A stretch of DNA of 64,000 bases from contig NZ_JAUOPH010000008.1 of NCBI RefSeq assembly GCF_030546935.1, forward strand, positions 1 to 64,000, given 5' to 3'. This document shows positions 53,953 through 63,914 of this stretch, piece by piece (within the stretch, counting starts at the first letter, position 1; each line of letters opens with the position of its first letter). Source of the DNA: Marinobacter sp. 2_MG-2023. GTDB lineage: Bacteria > Pseudomonadota > Gammaproteobacteria > Pseudomonadales > Oleiphilaceae. The notes beneath the pieces were generated by a model. That model had not been told where the DNA came from, ran no database searches, and saw only the letters and a list, made by a program, of their open reading frames with translations. A program made the translations under genes and the position numbers.

Positions 53953-54701
53953 TCTCCCAGATCCACGTCCTTGAGCTTGAGCTCGTAACGACTGCCATCG
54001 GGTTCGACCTGAAGCAGGCGAACCAGAAGGTATCTATTGTCCGGGTCGAACCACATCAGCGTTTCCCGCTGGGAATTTTCACGAATTTTTTCGGCTTTAA
54101 GGTAAGAGGACTGGTTGCCATCCGTGCGGCTGGCGTCATCACTCACCACCGAAAAGCGCTCGCTATCAACCCTGCCGCGGTCCACAACCTGGTATTCCAT
54201 TTCCCGCTCGCCGCTCCGGATGTCCTGATGTAACTGGAGCTGGAAGCCAAGAGGGTCGAGGTTGCCTTCTGCCAACTCGATCCGGAAAGGCTTTTCACGG
54301 TACTCCCCTGTGGCGATTCCACTTTTCCAATCAAAATCGATGGACTGTTCTCTGTCTTTAATAAGGAATCCCGACAGGCGATAGCGGTATCTGAGTGGAA
54401 TGACCTGGCCGTTTTCCCATTTGAAGATCAGAGATTCATCAATATCAGCAATGAACGAATTCACGTCCGTACGATATAGCCAGACCTCATTGCCTTGGGA
54501 GGTCAGGATGCGTTTGGCGGTGCCATTGAGGGACAGGCCTTTATCCAGTTCAGCATCAAAGCTCACCTCAAATGGAAACAAGCCCGGGCTCGTTTCGGCT
54601 TTTGCGGCCGTGCCCAGGAGCAGTGCGATCATGGCCAAAAGCGGCAGAAATATCATCCGGCCTTTTGCGGGGGCGGGCATCGTCTGTCGTGCTGAATACA
54701 T
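53949..54701 (-). CDS. DUF3108 family exported protein
   Basis: A 250-residue protein with a Sec-type signal peptide (hydrophobic about 17-34, ending AAKAE). The mature part matches the DUF3108 family of beta-rich periplasmic proteins of unknown function. Start is ATG 54701, preceded by ggagg at good spacing; the TTG at 54716 overlaps that site. It is the minus-strand neighbour of purN, 81 nt away, and its stop overlaps that of avtA. Confidence 0.85.
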   Translation of the reverse strand: MYSARQTMPAPAKGRMIFLPLLAMIALLLGTAAKAETSPGLFPFEVSFDAELDKGLSLNGTAKRILTSQGNEVWLYRTDVNSFIADIDESLIFKWENGQVIPLRYRYRLSGFLIKDREQSIDFDWKSGIATGEYREKPFRIELAEGNLDPLGFQLQLHQDIRSGEREMEYQVVDRGRVDSERFSVVSDDASRTDGNQSSYLKAEKIRENSQRETLMWFDPDNRYLLVRLLQVEPDGSRYELKLKDVDLGD

Positions 54702-54782
54702 CTGGTTGACCTCCAATCCTTCATGAATGCTGAAAGTCTAGCGGCTCAGCGGGCATTACGGGGTGACAGTCTGGTAAGGCGC

Positions 54783-55445
54783 TTAATTGTCCGGGAGTCG
54801 CATTGGCGCCGCCAAAGCCTGACCATCGAACATTACCTGTTCTCCGCCCAGCTGAATTCTGCCTTCACAGAACCAGCGCACCACAATCGGGTATAGCAAA
54901 TGCTCTTTGGCCTGAACTTTTTCAGCGAGAGTTTCTGCCGTATCCTCGGGTGACACCGCCACCTCGGCCTGAGCTATTACCGGCCCCCCGTCGAGTTCTT
55001 CGGTAACGAAGTGGATAGAAACCCCATGAGTGCGGTCGCCTGAATCCAGGGCTCTCTGGTGAGTGTTCAGCCCTGTGTATTTTGGCAGTAACGACGGATG
55101 GATGTTCACCAGTTTGCCACGAAACGCCCGAACGAAATCGGTTGTCAGGATTCTCATGAACCCGGCAAGTACGATCAGATCCGGGTTGTGGCGAAGGATG
55201 TGGGCCATGAGCGCCGCATCGAACTCTTCGCGGGAGCCGAAATTCTTGTGGTTAACGACAAACGTCTCGATGTTGGCCTGGCCAGCGCGTTCCAGTGCAA
55301 AAGCTTTGGGTTGGTTGCAGCCTAAAGCAATGATCTGGCCGGGAAAATCCCGTTCCCGGCTAGCGTCGATTAGCGCCTGAAAATTGGTTCCGCTACCTGA
55401 GGCCAGAACCAGAATTCGGGGAAGAGTCGGTTGATCGGCCTTCAT
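54783..55445 (-). CDS. purN: Phosphoribosylglycinamide formyltransferase
   Basis: A 220-residue enzyme that formylates GAR in purine synthesis with 10-formyl-THF. The substrate loop [16 protein letters not shown] is near the N terminus, and the catalytic triad lies in [11 protein letters not shown] (Asn, His) and [21 protein letters not shown] (Asp). It overlaps purM by 4 nt, an arrangement common in gammaproteobacteria. Confidence 0.97.
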   Translation of the reverse strand: MKADQPTLPRILVLASGSGTNFQALIDASRERDFPGQIIALGCNQPKAFALERAGQANIETFVVNHKNFGSREEFDAALMAHILRHNPDLIVLAGFMRILTTDFVRAFRGKLVNIHPSLLPKYTGLNTHQRALDSGDRTHGVSIHFVTEELDGGPVIAQAEVAVSPEDTAETLAEKVQAKEHLLYPIVVRWFCEGRIQLGGEQVMFDGQALAAPMRLPDN

Positions 55446-56506
55446 GCTGAGAGCAGCCCCGGTGCGTAACGCACGACTGCATCTTTTTCGGAATCGTCCG
55501 CTCTTTCAATCTGGCCCACCTGCCAGGCTTTTTCACCGAGCGCCTTAAGAGTATCCAGAGCGAGATCTTTCTGATCCTCTGGTACACAAACGATCATGCC
55601 AATACCACAGTTAAATGTGCGGTACATTTCCTCACTGGCTACACCACCCGCGTCCTTCAGCCACTGAAATACCGGGGGCAGGTCCCAGCTTTCGGTGTCT
55701 ATGGCAGCTACCATGCCTTCCGGAAGAACTCTGGGAATGTTCTCCGGCAAACCACCACCGGTAATGTGAGAGAGTGCGCGCACATCAACTTCACGGATCA
55801 GTTGCAGCAGGTTTTTCACATAGATGCGGGTGGGTGCCATCAGGGCATTTGCCAGGGTAGAGTCACCAACAGGCTGCTCGAGATCGGCTTTGCTTACTTC
55901 GAGGATTTTACGGATCAGCGAGTAGCCGTTCGAGTGGGGCCCAGAAGATTCAATGGCCAGCAGGGCGTCGCCGGCTTGCACCTTGTTGCCATCGATGATT
56001 TCACTGCGTTCTGCAATGCCAACACAGAAACCGGCCAGATCGTAGTCGTCACCTTCATACATACCGGGCATTTCTGCGGTTTCACCACCTACCAATGAAC
56101 AGCCAGCCTGCTCGCAGCCCTGACCAATACCTGCAACCACGTTCGCGGCTATATCTACATTGAGTTTGCCAGTGGCGTAGTAGTCGAGAAAGAACAAAGG
56201 TTCGGCGCCGCCGACAATAAGGTCGTTAACGCACATGGCCACGAGATCGATACCAATGCTGTCATGCTTGCCAAGCTGCATTGCCAGCCGCAGCTTGGTG
56301 CCGACGCCATCGGTGCCCGATATAAGAACAGGTTCCTTGTATCCAGCCGGAATGGCCACCATGGCGCCGAAACCGCCAAGACCTCCCAGAACCTCGGGGC
56401 GTCGCGTGCGTGCGGCGGTTTCCTTGATACGGCTGACAAGTTCATTACCGGCATCAATATCGACGCCGGCATCGCGGTAGGTCAGGGAAGGCTTTTGTTC
56501 GCTCAT
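55442..56506 (-). CDS. purM: Phosphoribosylformylglycinamidine cyclo-ligase
   Basis: A 354-residue ATP-dependent enzyme forming AIR from FGAM. Typical blocks: [15 protein letters not shown] at the N terminus, [28 protein letters not shown], and the C-terminal [16 protein letters not shown]. Start is ATG 56506 (MSEQKPSLT); codons to 56578 are not conserved. It overlaps purN by 4 nt and is divergent from the DUF2066 gene. Confidence 0.97.
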   Translation of the reverse strand: MSEQKPSLTYRDAGVDIDAGNELVSRIKETAARTRRPEVLGGLGGFGAMVAIPAGYKEPVLISGTDGVGTKLRLAMQLGKHDSIGIDLVAMCVNDLIVGGAEPLFFLDYYATGKLNVDIAANVVAGIGQGCEQAGCSLVGGETAEMPGMYEGDDYDLAGFCVGIAERSEIIDGNKVQAGDALLAIESSGPHSNGYSLIRKILEVSKADLEQPVGDSTLANALMAPTRIYVKNLLQLIREVDVRALSHITGGGLPENIPRVLPEGMVAAIDTESWDLPPVFQWLKDAGGVASEEMYRTFNCGIGMIVCVPEDQKDLALDTLKALGEKAWQVGQIERADDSEKDAVVRYAPGLLSA

Positions 56507-56717
56507 GGTGTTCTTAACCGTTGGCCAGTGGGTCAGGCGGCGGATTTTAGCAGGTGCGGTGTAGGGCTCCAAGTGCAATCGCCGTGAGCGGCTGCTGATT
56601 CGTGTGGTAGTGCTCCCTCAGGCGGTCAAGATTGCATTTCTTAAACCTGGGCCGGCTACTAAGGCTCCGGGGCATGGTGTATCCTGTTCGCCATTAACGC
56701 GAACTGCAGGGTGTTTC

Positions 56718-58040
56718 ATGCCAGTACCAGACCAAATCCCGGTTGTTAAGCCGACGCCAGCCGTATGGCTTGCCGTTTTTTGTGCGTTCATGTTGGCCTT
56801 CGTGCCGGCTCCCGCAACTGCTGTGACAGTGTCCGGCCTTTATTCGGTTGAAGTTCCGGTAGCCGGCTCCGGGCCGCGTGAGCTGGCCAAGGGGTATTCC
56901 GATGGACTGGCTCGGGTCTTTGTGCGGATTTCGGGCACCCGTGAGGTGCTTGCGCTGGACGGAGTGCAGGCTCTGCTCGAAGACGCGGAATCCTTGCTGC
57001 TGTCCTATCAAGTGCTTCGCGGCGCGAATGGCAATAGCCGGCTCAGCATGGCCTTCGGCGCTGTAGGCGTGAACCGGGCTCTGGCATCCGTTGATGCGCC
57101 GGTCTGGGGTGCTAATCGCCCTCTGACTCTTGCGTGGGTGGCAGTGGAAGATCGCGGTGTTCGCCAGCTGGTTACAGGTAATGGCAGCGGCCAGGCGGAT
57201 CAGGGTGAAAGTGGCATATGGTCAGCGGCATTCGCCCGTGCTGCCCGGGAGCGGGGCTTGCCTGTAACACTGCCGCCAGAAGAGTTCAGTGGCAACCGCG
57301 AGTTGCTTTCCGATATCTGGGGGCAGTTCACAGGTCGAGTGCGTAATGCTTCAGAAGGTGTTGAACATGATGTACTCGCGCTGGTGCGAGTGAGCCGCTC
57401 TGGGGGGCAATGGCGTGCCGGTTGGGTATTTGAGGGGGCAAGCCTTAATGGTAGTGAGGAATCGGTCAGTGCTGCTAGCCGGGAAGCCCTGGCAGAGGCG
57501 CTGGTAAATCGCTGGGCGGAGCTGTATGCCGATCGTTATGCGGTTGCTGCCGGTGAAGTTGGAGACTTGCCGCGGGTTGATATTGTTTTACGCGGCGTAA
57601 CGTCGGTTGCTGACTACGGAAACGCCAGCAAGGTGCTTGAGGGGCTGACTCCCGTTGTAAGTGTTGGTGCGTCGCGGGTTAAAGGCGAGCAGCTAACGCT
57701 CAGAGTCGCGTTTTCCGGTGAGCTCGATCAGCTCAAAGAGTACATTGCGCTGGACTCTCGTTTTGTGCCGGTCGAGGGTGAGCCGCAGAATGCTCGTCCA
57801 GCCCGTGCGCAAGCCCCTGATGCTTCGTCGAAACCAGCTCAGGCGGAGGTCGCACCTGGCCAGCAAGAGGGTGCGCCGGAAGTCGAGGCGGGAACTGACT
57901 CATCCGGTCAGCCTGAATTTACCTACCAACCGTCTCCGGTGGATGAAGAAGAGGCAGAGCAGGCGTTTGAATCGCTTTACCAGCTTCTTTATTACCGCTG
58001 GCAGCCTGTGCCGGTTATCGGGAATGATGGCGGGCAGTAA
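56718..58040 (+). CDS. DUF2066 family exported protein
   Basis: A 440-residue protein with a signal peptide (hydrophobic about 17-35, ending PATAV). The mature protein starts with VSGLYSVEVPV and resembles the DUF2066 family; its role is unknown. A Pro/Ala/Glu-rich linker lies at about 355-410, before a hydrophobic C-terminal end (FESLYQLLYYRW). The start ATG 56718 places the signal peptide at the N terminus; the frame to 56604 is dropped. The gene is divergent from purM and precedes the phosphatidyltransferase by 21 nt, as in the purMN-hda region of Pseudomonas. Confidence 0.85.
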   Translation: MPVPDQIPVVKPTPAVWLAVFCAFMLAFVPAPATAVTVSGLYSVEVPVAGSGPRELAKGYSDGLARVFVRISGTREVLALDGVQALLEDAESLLLSYQVLRGANGNSRLSMAFGAVGVNRALASVDAPVWGANRPLTLAWVAVEDRGVRQLVTGNGSGQADQGESGIWSAAFARAARERGLPVTLPPEEFSGNRELLSDIWGQFTGRVRNASEGVEHDVLALVRVSRSGGQWRAGWVFEGASLNGSEESVSAASREALAEALVNRWAELYADRYAVAAGEVGDLPRVDIVLRGVTSVADYGNASKVLEGLTPVVSVGASRVKGEQLTLRVAFSGELDQLKEYIALDSRFVPVEGEPQNARPARAQAPDASSKPAQAEVAPGQQEGAPEVEAGTDSSGQPEFTYQPSPVDEEEAEQAFESLYQLLYYRWQPVPVIGNDGGQ

Positions 58041-58061
58041 GCCATTACCGGAGGGGGTTCG

Positions 58062-58622
58062 GTGAACTCATATGGCTGGCGGTGGATTCCTAACGTTCTG
58101 ACGTTCGTGCGCATTCTGATGATCGCACCTTTCGCCAGGGCGTTGTTCGTGCAGGAATACCGTATCGCATTGATGATCTTCGCCGTCGCGTCGATTACGG
58201 ATGGCCTGGATGGTTTTCTGGCACGACGCTTCAACTGGCGATCACGGTTTGGTGCTGTGGCAGACCCGCTGGCGGACAAAGCTCTACTGATTACGGCGTA
58301 TCTGGTTCTTACCTACACCTCCGTGCTTCCATTATGGCTGTTTGCCCTGGTGCTCGGCAGGGACCTTCTGATTGTCGGGGGCGCTCTCCTGTACCACTAC
58401 TGTATCGGCCGTTTTGATATGGAACCCAGCGTACCCGGCAAATTGAATACGCTGGTTCAGGTTCTCGTGGCTCTTGGCATCATTGTTATTCTGGCGGGGT
58501 TGCCAGTGCAGCCGTTTTGGCTGGACGTTGGTGTCTGGCTGGTTGCGGTCTCCGCTATTGTCAGCGGGTCTCACTATGTATTGGTCTGGAGTATGCGGGC
58601 ATGGAGGTCCCGGCAATCATGA
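58062..58622 (+). CDS. CDP-alcohol phosphatidyltransferase family protein
   Basis: A 186-residue membrane enzyme with about five hydrophobic segments. The family motif D-x2-D-G-x2-A-R-x8-G-x3-D-x3-D is complete: DGLDGFLARRFNWRSRFGAVADPLAD (written here in parts: DGLDGFLARR, then GAVADPLAD). It transfers a phosphatidyl or similar group from a CDP-linked lipid to an alcohol; PgsA-like activity is possible but not certain. Start is GTG 58062, with gagggg upstream. It overlaps hda by 4 nt (ATGA). Confidence 0.88.
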   Translation: MNSYGWRWIPNVLTFVRILMIAPFARALFVQEYRIALMIFAVASITDGLDGFLARRFNWRSRFGAVADPLADKALLITAYLVLTYTSVLPLWLFALVLGRDLLIVGGALLYHYCIGRFDMEPSVPGKLNTLVQVLVALGIIVILAGLPVQPFWLDVGVWLVAVSAIVSGSHYVLVWSMRAWRSRQS

Positions 58623-59317
58623 ATCCTTCCCAACTGGTCCTTGGTGTAAGGCTTCGGGACGATGCACGCTTTGACAATTTCCATGGTGATCGCAACAGGG
58701 ATGCGTCACTGCGTTTATTGTCGGTGTTCAGAGAGCCTGCTGGTCTGCCGGTGGTTGTTGTCTGTGGTGATTCGGATACCGGCAAAAGCCACCTGCTTCA
58801 GGCAGCTTGCCATCATGCAGAGGCTGAGGGAAAAACGGCTGTCTGTATCAGCATTGCCGAGCTTGAACCCTTCGGGCCGGAAGCGCTTGGCGGGCTGGAT
58901 GCCATGGATGTTGTGGCGCTTGATGATCTTGATAAGGTGGCAGGGAAAGCAGATTGGGAAGAAGCCGTGTTTCACCTGTACAACAGGCTGCACGATGGCA
59001 ATCATATGCTGTTAGTAAGCCTGTCAGAAGTTCCCGGGTCCTTGCCTTTTGTCTTGCCGGACCTGGTTTCCCGCTTACATCACGGGTTGACTGTTCAGCT
59101 TGGAATATACCGTGATGATGACCGACTGAAAATTCTCATGGCGCGTGCTGAGCAACGTGGGCTGACAATGACGGAAGATGTCGCAGGCTTTATCATGCGA
59201 CGTGCACCAAGGCGCCTTGGAGAGCTACTGGGTATTCTCGATACCCTGGATGAAAATTCATTGCAGGCCCAGCGCCGCCTCACCATTCCGTTCGTTAAAA
59301 CGGTAATGCAGTGGTAG
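58619..59317 (+). CDS. hda: DnaA regulatory inactivator Hda
   Basis: A 232-residue AAA+ protein homologous to DnaA domain III. With the sliding clamp it stimulates hydrolysis of DnaA-ATP after initiation. The Walker A is GDSDTGKSH, the Walker B region DVVALDDLDKV, and the sensor-2 region RAPRRLGELLGILDTLD; the N-terminal NPSQLVLGVRLRD contains the clamp-binding motif (QLVLGV). Start is ATG 58619, overlapping the previous stop. The longer frame from 58517 is not used. Confidence 0.94.
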   Translation: MNPSQLVLGVRLRDDARFDNFHGDRNRDASLRLLSVFREPAGLPVVVVCGDSDTGKSHLLQAACHHAEAEGKTAVCISIAELEPFGPEALGGLDAMDVVALDDLDKVAGKADWEEAVFHLYNRLHDGNHMLLVSLSEVPGSLPFVLPDLVSRLHHGLTVQLGIYRDDDRLKILMARAEQRGLTMTEDVAGFIMRRAPRRLGELLGILDTLDENSLQAQRRLTIPFVKTVMQW

Positions 59318-59386
59318 TGGCCATAGAACACAGATACAGCATATAAACGACCGGGCGCCGAATAAGGCGCCAAATGGAGAGACGAC

Positions 59387-60184
59387 ATGAGACGGGTAGT
59401 ATTCAACCAGAAAGGTGGAGTAGGGAAGTCCAGTATTACCTGTAACCTGGCCGCTATCAGCGCAGCCCGAGGTAAACGCACGCTCGTGGTTGATCTGGAT
59501 CCCCAGGGCAACTCGACGCATTATCTCCTGGGCAAACAGGCCAGTGAACTCAAGGACACTGTTGCAGATATGCTGGAGCAAACGGTTGCGTTCAAGGTAT
59601 TCAACCGGCGCCCCGAGGAATTCGTACACGCAACGCCGTTCAAGAATCTTTTCGTTATGCCTTCGAGTCCGGAACTGGACTTTCTGGAGCGCAAGCTCGA
59701 AGCAAAGCATAAAATCTACAAGCTCCGGGAGGCGCTGAAAAAACTGGGCGAGTCCTTCGATGCCATTTACATTGATACGGCTCCCGCGCTCAACTTTTAC
59801 ACCCGCTCGGCGCTGATTGCGGCCCAGCGTTGCCTGATACCGTTCGACTGTGATGACTTTTCCCGCCAGGCGCTTTACAACATACTCAACGAAATCCGTG
59901 ACCTGCAGGAAGATCATAATGATGAGCTGGTTGTAGAAGGTATTGTTGCGAATCAGTTTCAACCCCGTGCCAGCCTGCCCAAGCAGTTGGTCAAAGAGCT
60001 GATAGAGGAAGGTTTGCCGGTACTGCCAGTGAGGTTGTCCAGTTCAGTAAAAATGAAAGAGTCCCATCAGTGTCGCCAACCACTCATCCATATGGCGCCA
60101 AAACACCCGCTCACCAAACAGTTTGAAGACTTATATGGCGTATTGCATGGTGAAGCGATAGAGCTTGAGCCACTGGCAGATTAA
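59387..60184 (+). CDS. ParA family ATPase without an adjacent ParB
   Basis: A 265-residue deviant Walker ATPase: NQKGGVGKSS near residue 6-15, DLDPQGNST near 38-46, and IDTAPALNF near 122-130. ParA/Soj proteins move plasmids, chromosomes or protein cargo on the nucleoid, but no parB is nearby and the cargo is unknown. The 69-nt upstream gap contains a hairpin ggcgcc...ggcgcc (59354-59371) just before a ribosome site (ggaga), which could tune translation. It follows hda and precedes the YqcC gene by 11 nt. Confidence 0.88.
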   Translation: MRRVVFNQKGGVGKSSITCNLAAISAARGKRTLVVDLDPQGNSTHYLLGKQASELKDTVADMLEQTVAFKVFNRRPEEFVHATPFKNLFVMPSSPELDFLERKLEAKHKIYKLREALKKLGESFDAIYIDTAPALNFYTRSALIAAQRCLIPFDCDDFSRQALYNILNEIRDLQEDHNDELVVEGIVANQFQPRASLPKQLVKELIEEGLPVLPVRLSSSVKMKESHQCRQPLIHMAPKHPLTKQFEDLYGVLHGEAIELEPLAD

Positions 60185-60195
60185 GAAAGGTTTGT

Positions 60196-60531
60196 ATGAA
60201 AGATTCCGGTGACATAACAGGGCAGGTCGCTGACAGTCTTCTGGGTATCGAGATGGCGTTGCGTCAGCTCGGAATGTGGGAGGCGGAGCGTCCGCCTGAG
60301 GATGCGTTTGCGAGTTCAGAGCCGTTTTGCCTGGATACATTGGTGTTTACCCAGTGGCTCCAGTTTGTGTTTCTGGAGCGTATGAAACTGATTATTGAAA
60401 ATTCTCACCCCTTGCCGTCGGTTTCCGGCATTGCACCCATGGCGGAAGAGTATTTTCGCGGTCGCCCCGAATCCGGCCAAGGCCTTATCCGGGAGCTTGA
60501 AGCGTTTGACCGCTTGCTGTCAGCGGAGTGA
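60196..60531 (+). CDS. YqcC family protein (DUF446)
   Basis: A 111-residue soluble helical protein of the YqcC family, with the typical ALRQLGMWE and FCLDTLVFTQWLQFVFLERM blocks. The family's exact role is unknown; YqcC is often next to tRNA pseudouridine synthase truC, but not here. It is 11 nt after the ParA gene and stops 1 nt before the nadC stop on the other strand. Confidence 0.9.
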   Translation: MKDSGDITGQVADSLLGIEMALRQLGMWEAERPPEDAFASSEPFCLDTLVFTQWLQFVFLERMKLIIENSHPLPSVSGIAPMAEEYFRGRPESGQGLIRELEAFDRLLSAE

Positions 60532-60532
60532 A

Positions 60533-61372
60533 TCAGTCAAGGCGCATGGAGAGATCTACGGCTCTGACGTCTTTGGTCAGTGCGCCAATTGAAATATAGT
60601 CGACACCGGTTTCTGCGATGGGGACGAGCGTATCTGCGTAGATGCCTCCGGAAGCTTCCAGTTTCGCCTGTCCTTCGTTCAGTGCAACTGCCGCGTGCAA
60701 GTCATCCATGGAAAACTCGTCAAGCATGATGATGTCTGCGCCGGCACTGAGCGCCTGCTCCAGTTCTGCCATGTTTTCGGTTTCCACTTCCACTGGTTTG
60801 CCCGGAGCAATCCGGTGGGCTTCCGCGATAGCGGCAGCTATGGATCCGCATGCGGCTATGTGATTCTCCTTGATGAGGAAGGCGTCCCACAGGCCCATTC
60901 GATGGTTGTGACAGCCGCCGCAGGTGACAGCGTACTTCTGGGCAAGCCGCAATCCGGGCAGGGTTTTACGGGTGTCGAGCAGGCGTACGCCCGTGTGAGA
61001 AACACGCGCCGCATATCCAGCACAGTTCGTTGCAACTCCCGAAAGGGTCTGCAGCCAGTTCAGCGCAGCTCGTTCCGCCGTTAGCAGGCTTCTTGCGGTT
61101 CCTTGCATGCGGAACAGAACCTGGCCCGGAGAAACGGTCTGGCCATCCTGAACCAGCCATTCAAGAGATACTGATCGATCCACCTGACGGAATACTTCGT
61201 TAACCCACTCACTCCCCGCTATGGTTGCCTGCTCCCGCGTAATGACGCGCCCGGACGCCTGTTTCGTCATCGGGATGAGCTGAGCCGTTATGTCGCCCTC
61301 GCCAATATCCTCGCGCAAGCTCAAAGCGACCGTCTCGATTCGTGACTGGCATAGGCGTTCAGTGAAGTTCAT
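60533..61372 (-). CDS. nadC: Nicotinate-nucleotide pyrophosphorylase (carboxylating)
   Basis: A 279-residue enzyme of NAD synthesis converting quinolinate and PRPP to nicotinate mononucleotide. Conserved parts include [49 protein letters not shown] and the C-terminal [19 protein letters not shown] (split as SIGALTK and AVDLSMRLD). Length is typical. It is divergent from the DUF1631 gene; in Pseudomonas nadC and DUF1631 are also neighbours, followed by ampD. Confidence 0.96.
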   Translation of the reverse strand: MNFTERLCQSRIETVALSLREDIGEGDITAQLIPMTKQASGRVITREQATIAGSEWVNEVFRQVDRSVSLEWLVQDGQTVSPGQVLFRMQGTARSLLTAERAALNWLQTLSGVATNCAGYAARVSHTGVRLLDTRKTLPGLRLAQKYAVTCGGCHNHRMGLWDAFLIKENHIAACGSIAAAIAEAHRIAPGKPVEVETENMAELEQALSAGADIIMLDEFSMDDLHAAVALNEGQAKLEASGGIYADTLVPIAETGVDYISIGALTKDVRAVDLSMRLD

Positions 61373-61607
61373 GGTATTGCATCCGCTTGTGTCAGGGGCT
61401 AAAGGGTTCTGTAATATTCCGGGGCCACGATTCTATAGTCCGCCAGTGATTTCGCCAAATTCTAAAGGAATTGTGACTTGAGTCCGGTCTACACAAAAGG
61501 TGACAATTTCTGACAGAAGGTGACGCGGCTTACTCGTATGATGTGTTATTAGAGTTGTTTAAAACCTATGGCCAGACGCTTCACTCGTTCTGGTTCGGAG
61601 TTGTTCA
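61373..61607. other. Divergent intergenic region nadC/DUF1631, no firm sites
   Basis: These 235 nt should hold promoters for both genes. I see an 8-nt direct repeat aaggtgac at about 61497-61504 and 61517-61524 and a lone TATGAT at 61537-61542, but no matched -35/-10 pair with standard spacing. Confidence 0.4.
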
Positions 61608-63914
61608 ATGAAGCTGGGTAACAAGGTTGTCAGTCTTTCTGGAGAGAGGCCGTTTTCGCGGTTTGATCTGCCGCCGGCCCTTGTTCGTCTGCGTGATACC
61701 TCAGGTCAGTCTCTGAAAGGTGTGCTCGGGCGCTTTTTCGAACGTGCTGACGATGCTCTGTTTGAGCTCGCAGACCGTGCAGGCTCCAACAAAGATCAGA
61801 CTGTCTATTTTGATGCCATGCGCGAGCTCAGGTTGCGGCGTAAGGCCATGGCTGTCTCGGTGCTGCAATACGTTAGCCAGGCTTTCAATGATATTGGCAA
61901 GTTCCGGCCCCGGCAATCCGGCGGGGCTCTGGATGAAGTTGACCAGGATTCACTGAGCCTTGTTGAGCATTCAGACCTAGAGCAGCAGGTGGCTATTGAT
62001 AACCTCATCAATAAGCTTCGTAATCGTTACCAGAGCCCGATTCAACTTTTGTCCTTGCGGATTAACCACCTGGTTCCCAAGGTAGAGTTGGCTGATAACC
62101 AGATGCCTCTCAGCCCGGAAGTTATCTGCGGTGGCCTCGCGGAGGCCTGTGCTGATCTTGACATCGATATCCGCGCTAAACTGGTTGTGCTTAAACTGTT
62201 TGACCGCTTGTTGGCAGACACGCTCGGTGATTTTTATCAGGAGGCCAATCGCACACTGGTTTCGGAAGGCATATTGCCAGACGTCAAACGGCCACCGGTG
62301 CGCCCTGCGACGGGTACTACTGGCGCAAGACCGTCAGCCTCCGCACCGGTACCCGCAAGCTCCGGTCCGCATGGGCCAACGGAAGAGCCGAGCACTCTCC
62401 AGAACAGTGGTTATGATCAGATACAGGGGGGTGTTTCCCATGCAACATTTTCCGAATTGAGCGCACTTCTGCACCAGAGAGGCAACTCCCATGGCACGGT
62501 CGATTCGGGTGCCGAAGGGGAAGTTTATCTTGATACCGAAAGGCTGATGGCTCGTCTCAGCGAGGCGCAGGCCTCCTGTGGCCAGTGGGAGGGCAATGAA
62601 GCCATCTCTCTTGATCATCAGCTAAAGTCCATTCTTCAGGCCGATAATGGGCAGGAAGCCAGCGTCGGCCAGGTTGATAATGATGTTATCAACCTGGTCT
62701 CTATGCTCTTCGACTTTATTCTAGAAGACCGCCAGTTGCACCCAGTGATGAAGGCGCTGATCGGGCGGCTGCAGATACCGGTTCTGAAGGTTGCATTGAG
62801 TGACAAAAACTTCTTTAACCGGGGTGGTCACCCAGTTCGCAAACTGCTCAACGAATTGGCTTTGTCAGCCATTGGCTGGAGCGAGAAGCGTGCCGGTCAG
62901 CGCGACCCGCTGCGTGAGAAAATAGAGTCGGTTGTTGATCGGGTACTGAGCGAATTTACAAATAATGTCTCGCTTTTTGACGAACTTCTGAAGGATTTTA
63001 GTCACTTTACAGATCTTGATCGTCGCCGTAGAGAGTTGGTAGAGCAGCGCCTGCGCGATGCCGAAGAGGGTCGGGCACGCCAGGAGCGAGCCTGTCAGGT
63101 TTCGGCATCATTGGTGAATGAGCTCACTATCGGAAGAGACGTTCCAGAGCCTGTTGTCCAGATGTTGAATGAAGCCTGGAAAAAGTACCTCCAATGGGTC
63201 TTGTTGCGTGAAGGTGAATCTGGTGAACGCTGGGCGGATGCACGTGAACTGACTGCTCATATTGTCTGGAGTGTTGACCCTCAGCCGGTTGAAGACTCAA
63301 CCCGAAGCGAGCTTCTGAGGGCTATTCCGGCCATTGTCGACGATTTGCGCATGGCTCTTCAGGAAATTTCCTGGGATCCGTTTGCAACCGATACCGCCGT
63401 TCGGGATCTGGAGCTTGCACACGTCGACGTGTTTCAGCGTCTGGCTACTGCGCCATCCCAGCCTGATCCCGCAGTGGTTGAAGACAAGCCTCTAGCTGAA
63501 GCGAAAATTCTACGCGAGGAAAATCCCGAACCAGAAACTCCACTGGTTGAATCAACCGTGGTTGAGGCAGAGCCACCTGTGCTTTCGAAGCCTGTCGACG
63601 AAGCGCCCGCCCCGGAAGATGCAGAGGTGATCCCTGCGGAATGGCTGAATAAGGCAGACCGCCTCAGTGTTGGTGCCTGGGTTGAACTCACCCGTGACGA
63701 AACGAGGCACCGTTGCAAGCTGGCAGCCTTTATAAAAGCCACGGATAAATACATCTTTGTCAATCGCAGTGGAGCGAAGGTAGCCGAGTATCGTCGTCAG
63801 GAACTGGCAGCCGCCATGGCGAAGGGGGCCGTAATAATGCTGGATGACGGACTTATCTTCGACAGGGCGCTTGAATCGATCATCGATAACCTGCGCAGCA
63901 GCCGCAAGGATTGA
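61608..63914 (+). CDS. DUF1631 family protein
   Basis: A 768-residue protein of the DUF1631 family; function unknown. It is mostly helical, with a polar low-complexity linker at about 225-280 and another acidic, Pro/Glu-rich stretch at about 615-680. A C-terminal domain (about 680-768, WLNKADRLSVGAWVELT onward) looks like a beta-barrel module such as PilZ, but the usual c-di-GMP motifs RxxxR and DxSxxG are not evident. The gene is divergent from nadC. The ATG at 61608 has no strong ribosome site (only weak GG-rich bases upstream). Confidence 0.85.
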   Translation: MKLGNKVVSLSGERPFSRFDLPPALVRLRDTSGQSLKGVLGRFFERADDALFELADRAGSNKDQTVYFDAMRELRLRRKAMAVSVLQYVSQAFNDIGKFRPRQSGGALDEVDQDSLSLVEHSDLEQQVAIDNLINKLRNRYQSPIQLLSLRINHLVPKVELADNQMPLSPEVICGGLAEACADLDIDIRAKLVVLKLFDRLLADTLGDFYQEANRTLVSEGILPDVKRPPVRPATGTTGARPSASAPVPASSGPHGPTEEPSTLQNSGYDQIQGGVSHATFSELSALLHQRGNSHGTVDSGAEGEVYLDTERLMARLSEAQASCGQWEGNEAISLDHQLKSILQADNGQEASVGQVDNDVINLVSMLFDFILEDRQLHPVMKALIGRLQIPVLKVALSDKNFFNRGGHPVRKLLNELALSAIGWSEKRAGQRDPLREKIESVVDRVLSEFTNNVSLFDELLKDFSHFTDLDRRRRELVEQRLRDAEEGRARQERACQVSASLVNELTIGRDVPEPVVQMLNEAWKKYLQWVLLREGESGERWADARELTAHIVWSVDPQPVEDSTRSELLRAIPAIVDDLRMALQEISWDPFATDTAVRDLELAHVDVFQRLATAPSQPDPAVVEDKPLAEAKILREENPEPETPLVESTVVEAEPPVLSKPVDEAPAPEDAEVIPAEWLNKADRLSVGAWVELTRDETRHRCKLAAFIKATDKYIFVNRSGAKVAEYRRQELAAAMAKGAVIMLDDGLIFDRALESIIDNLRSSRKD

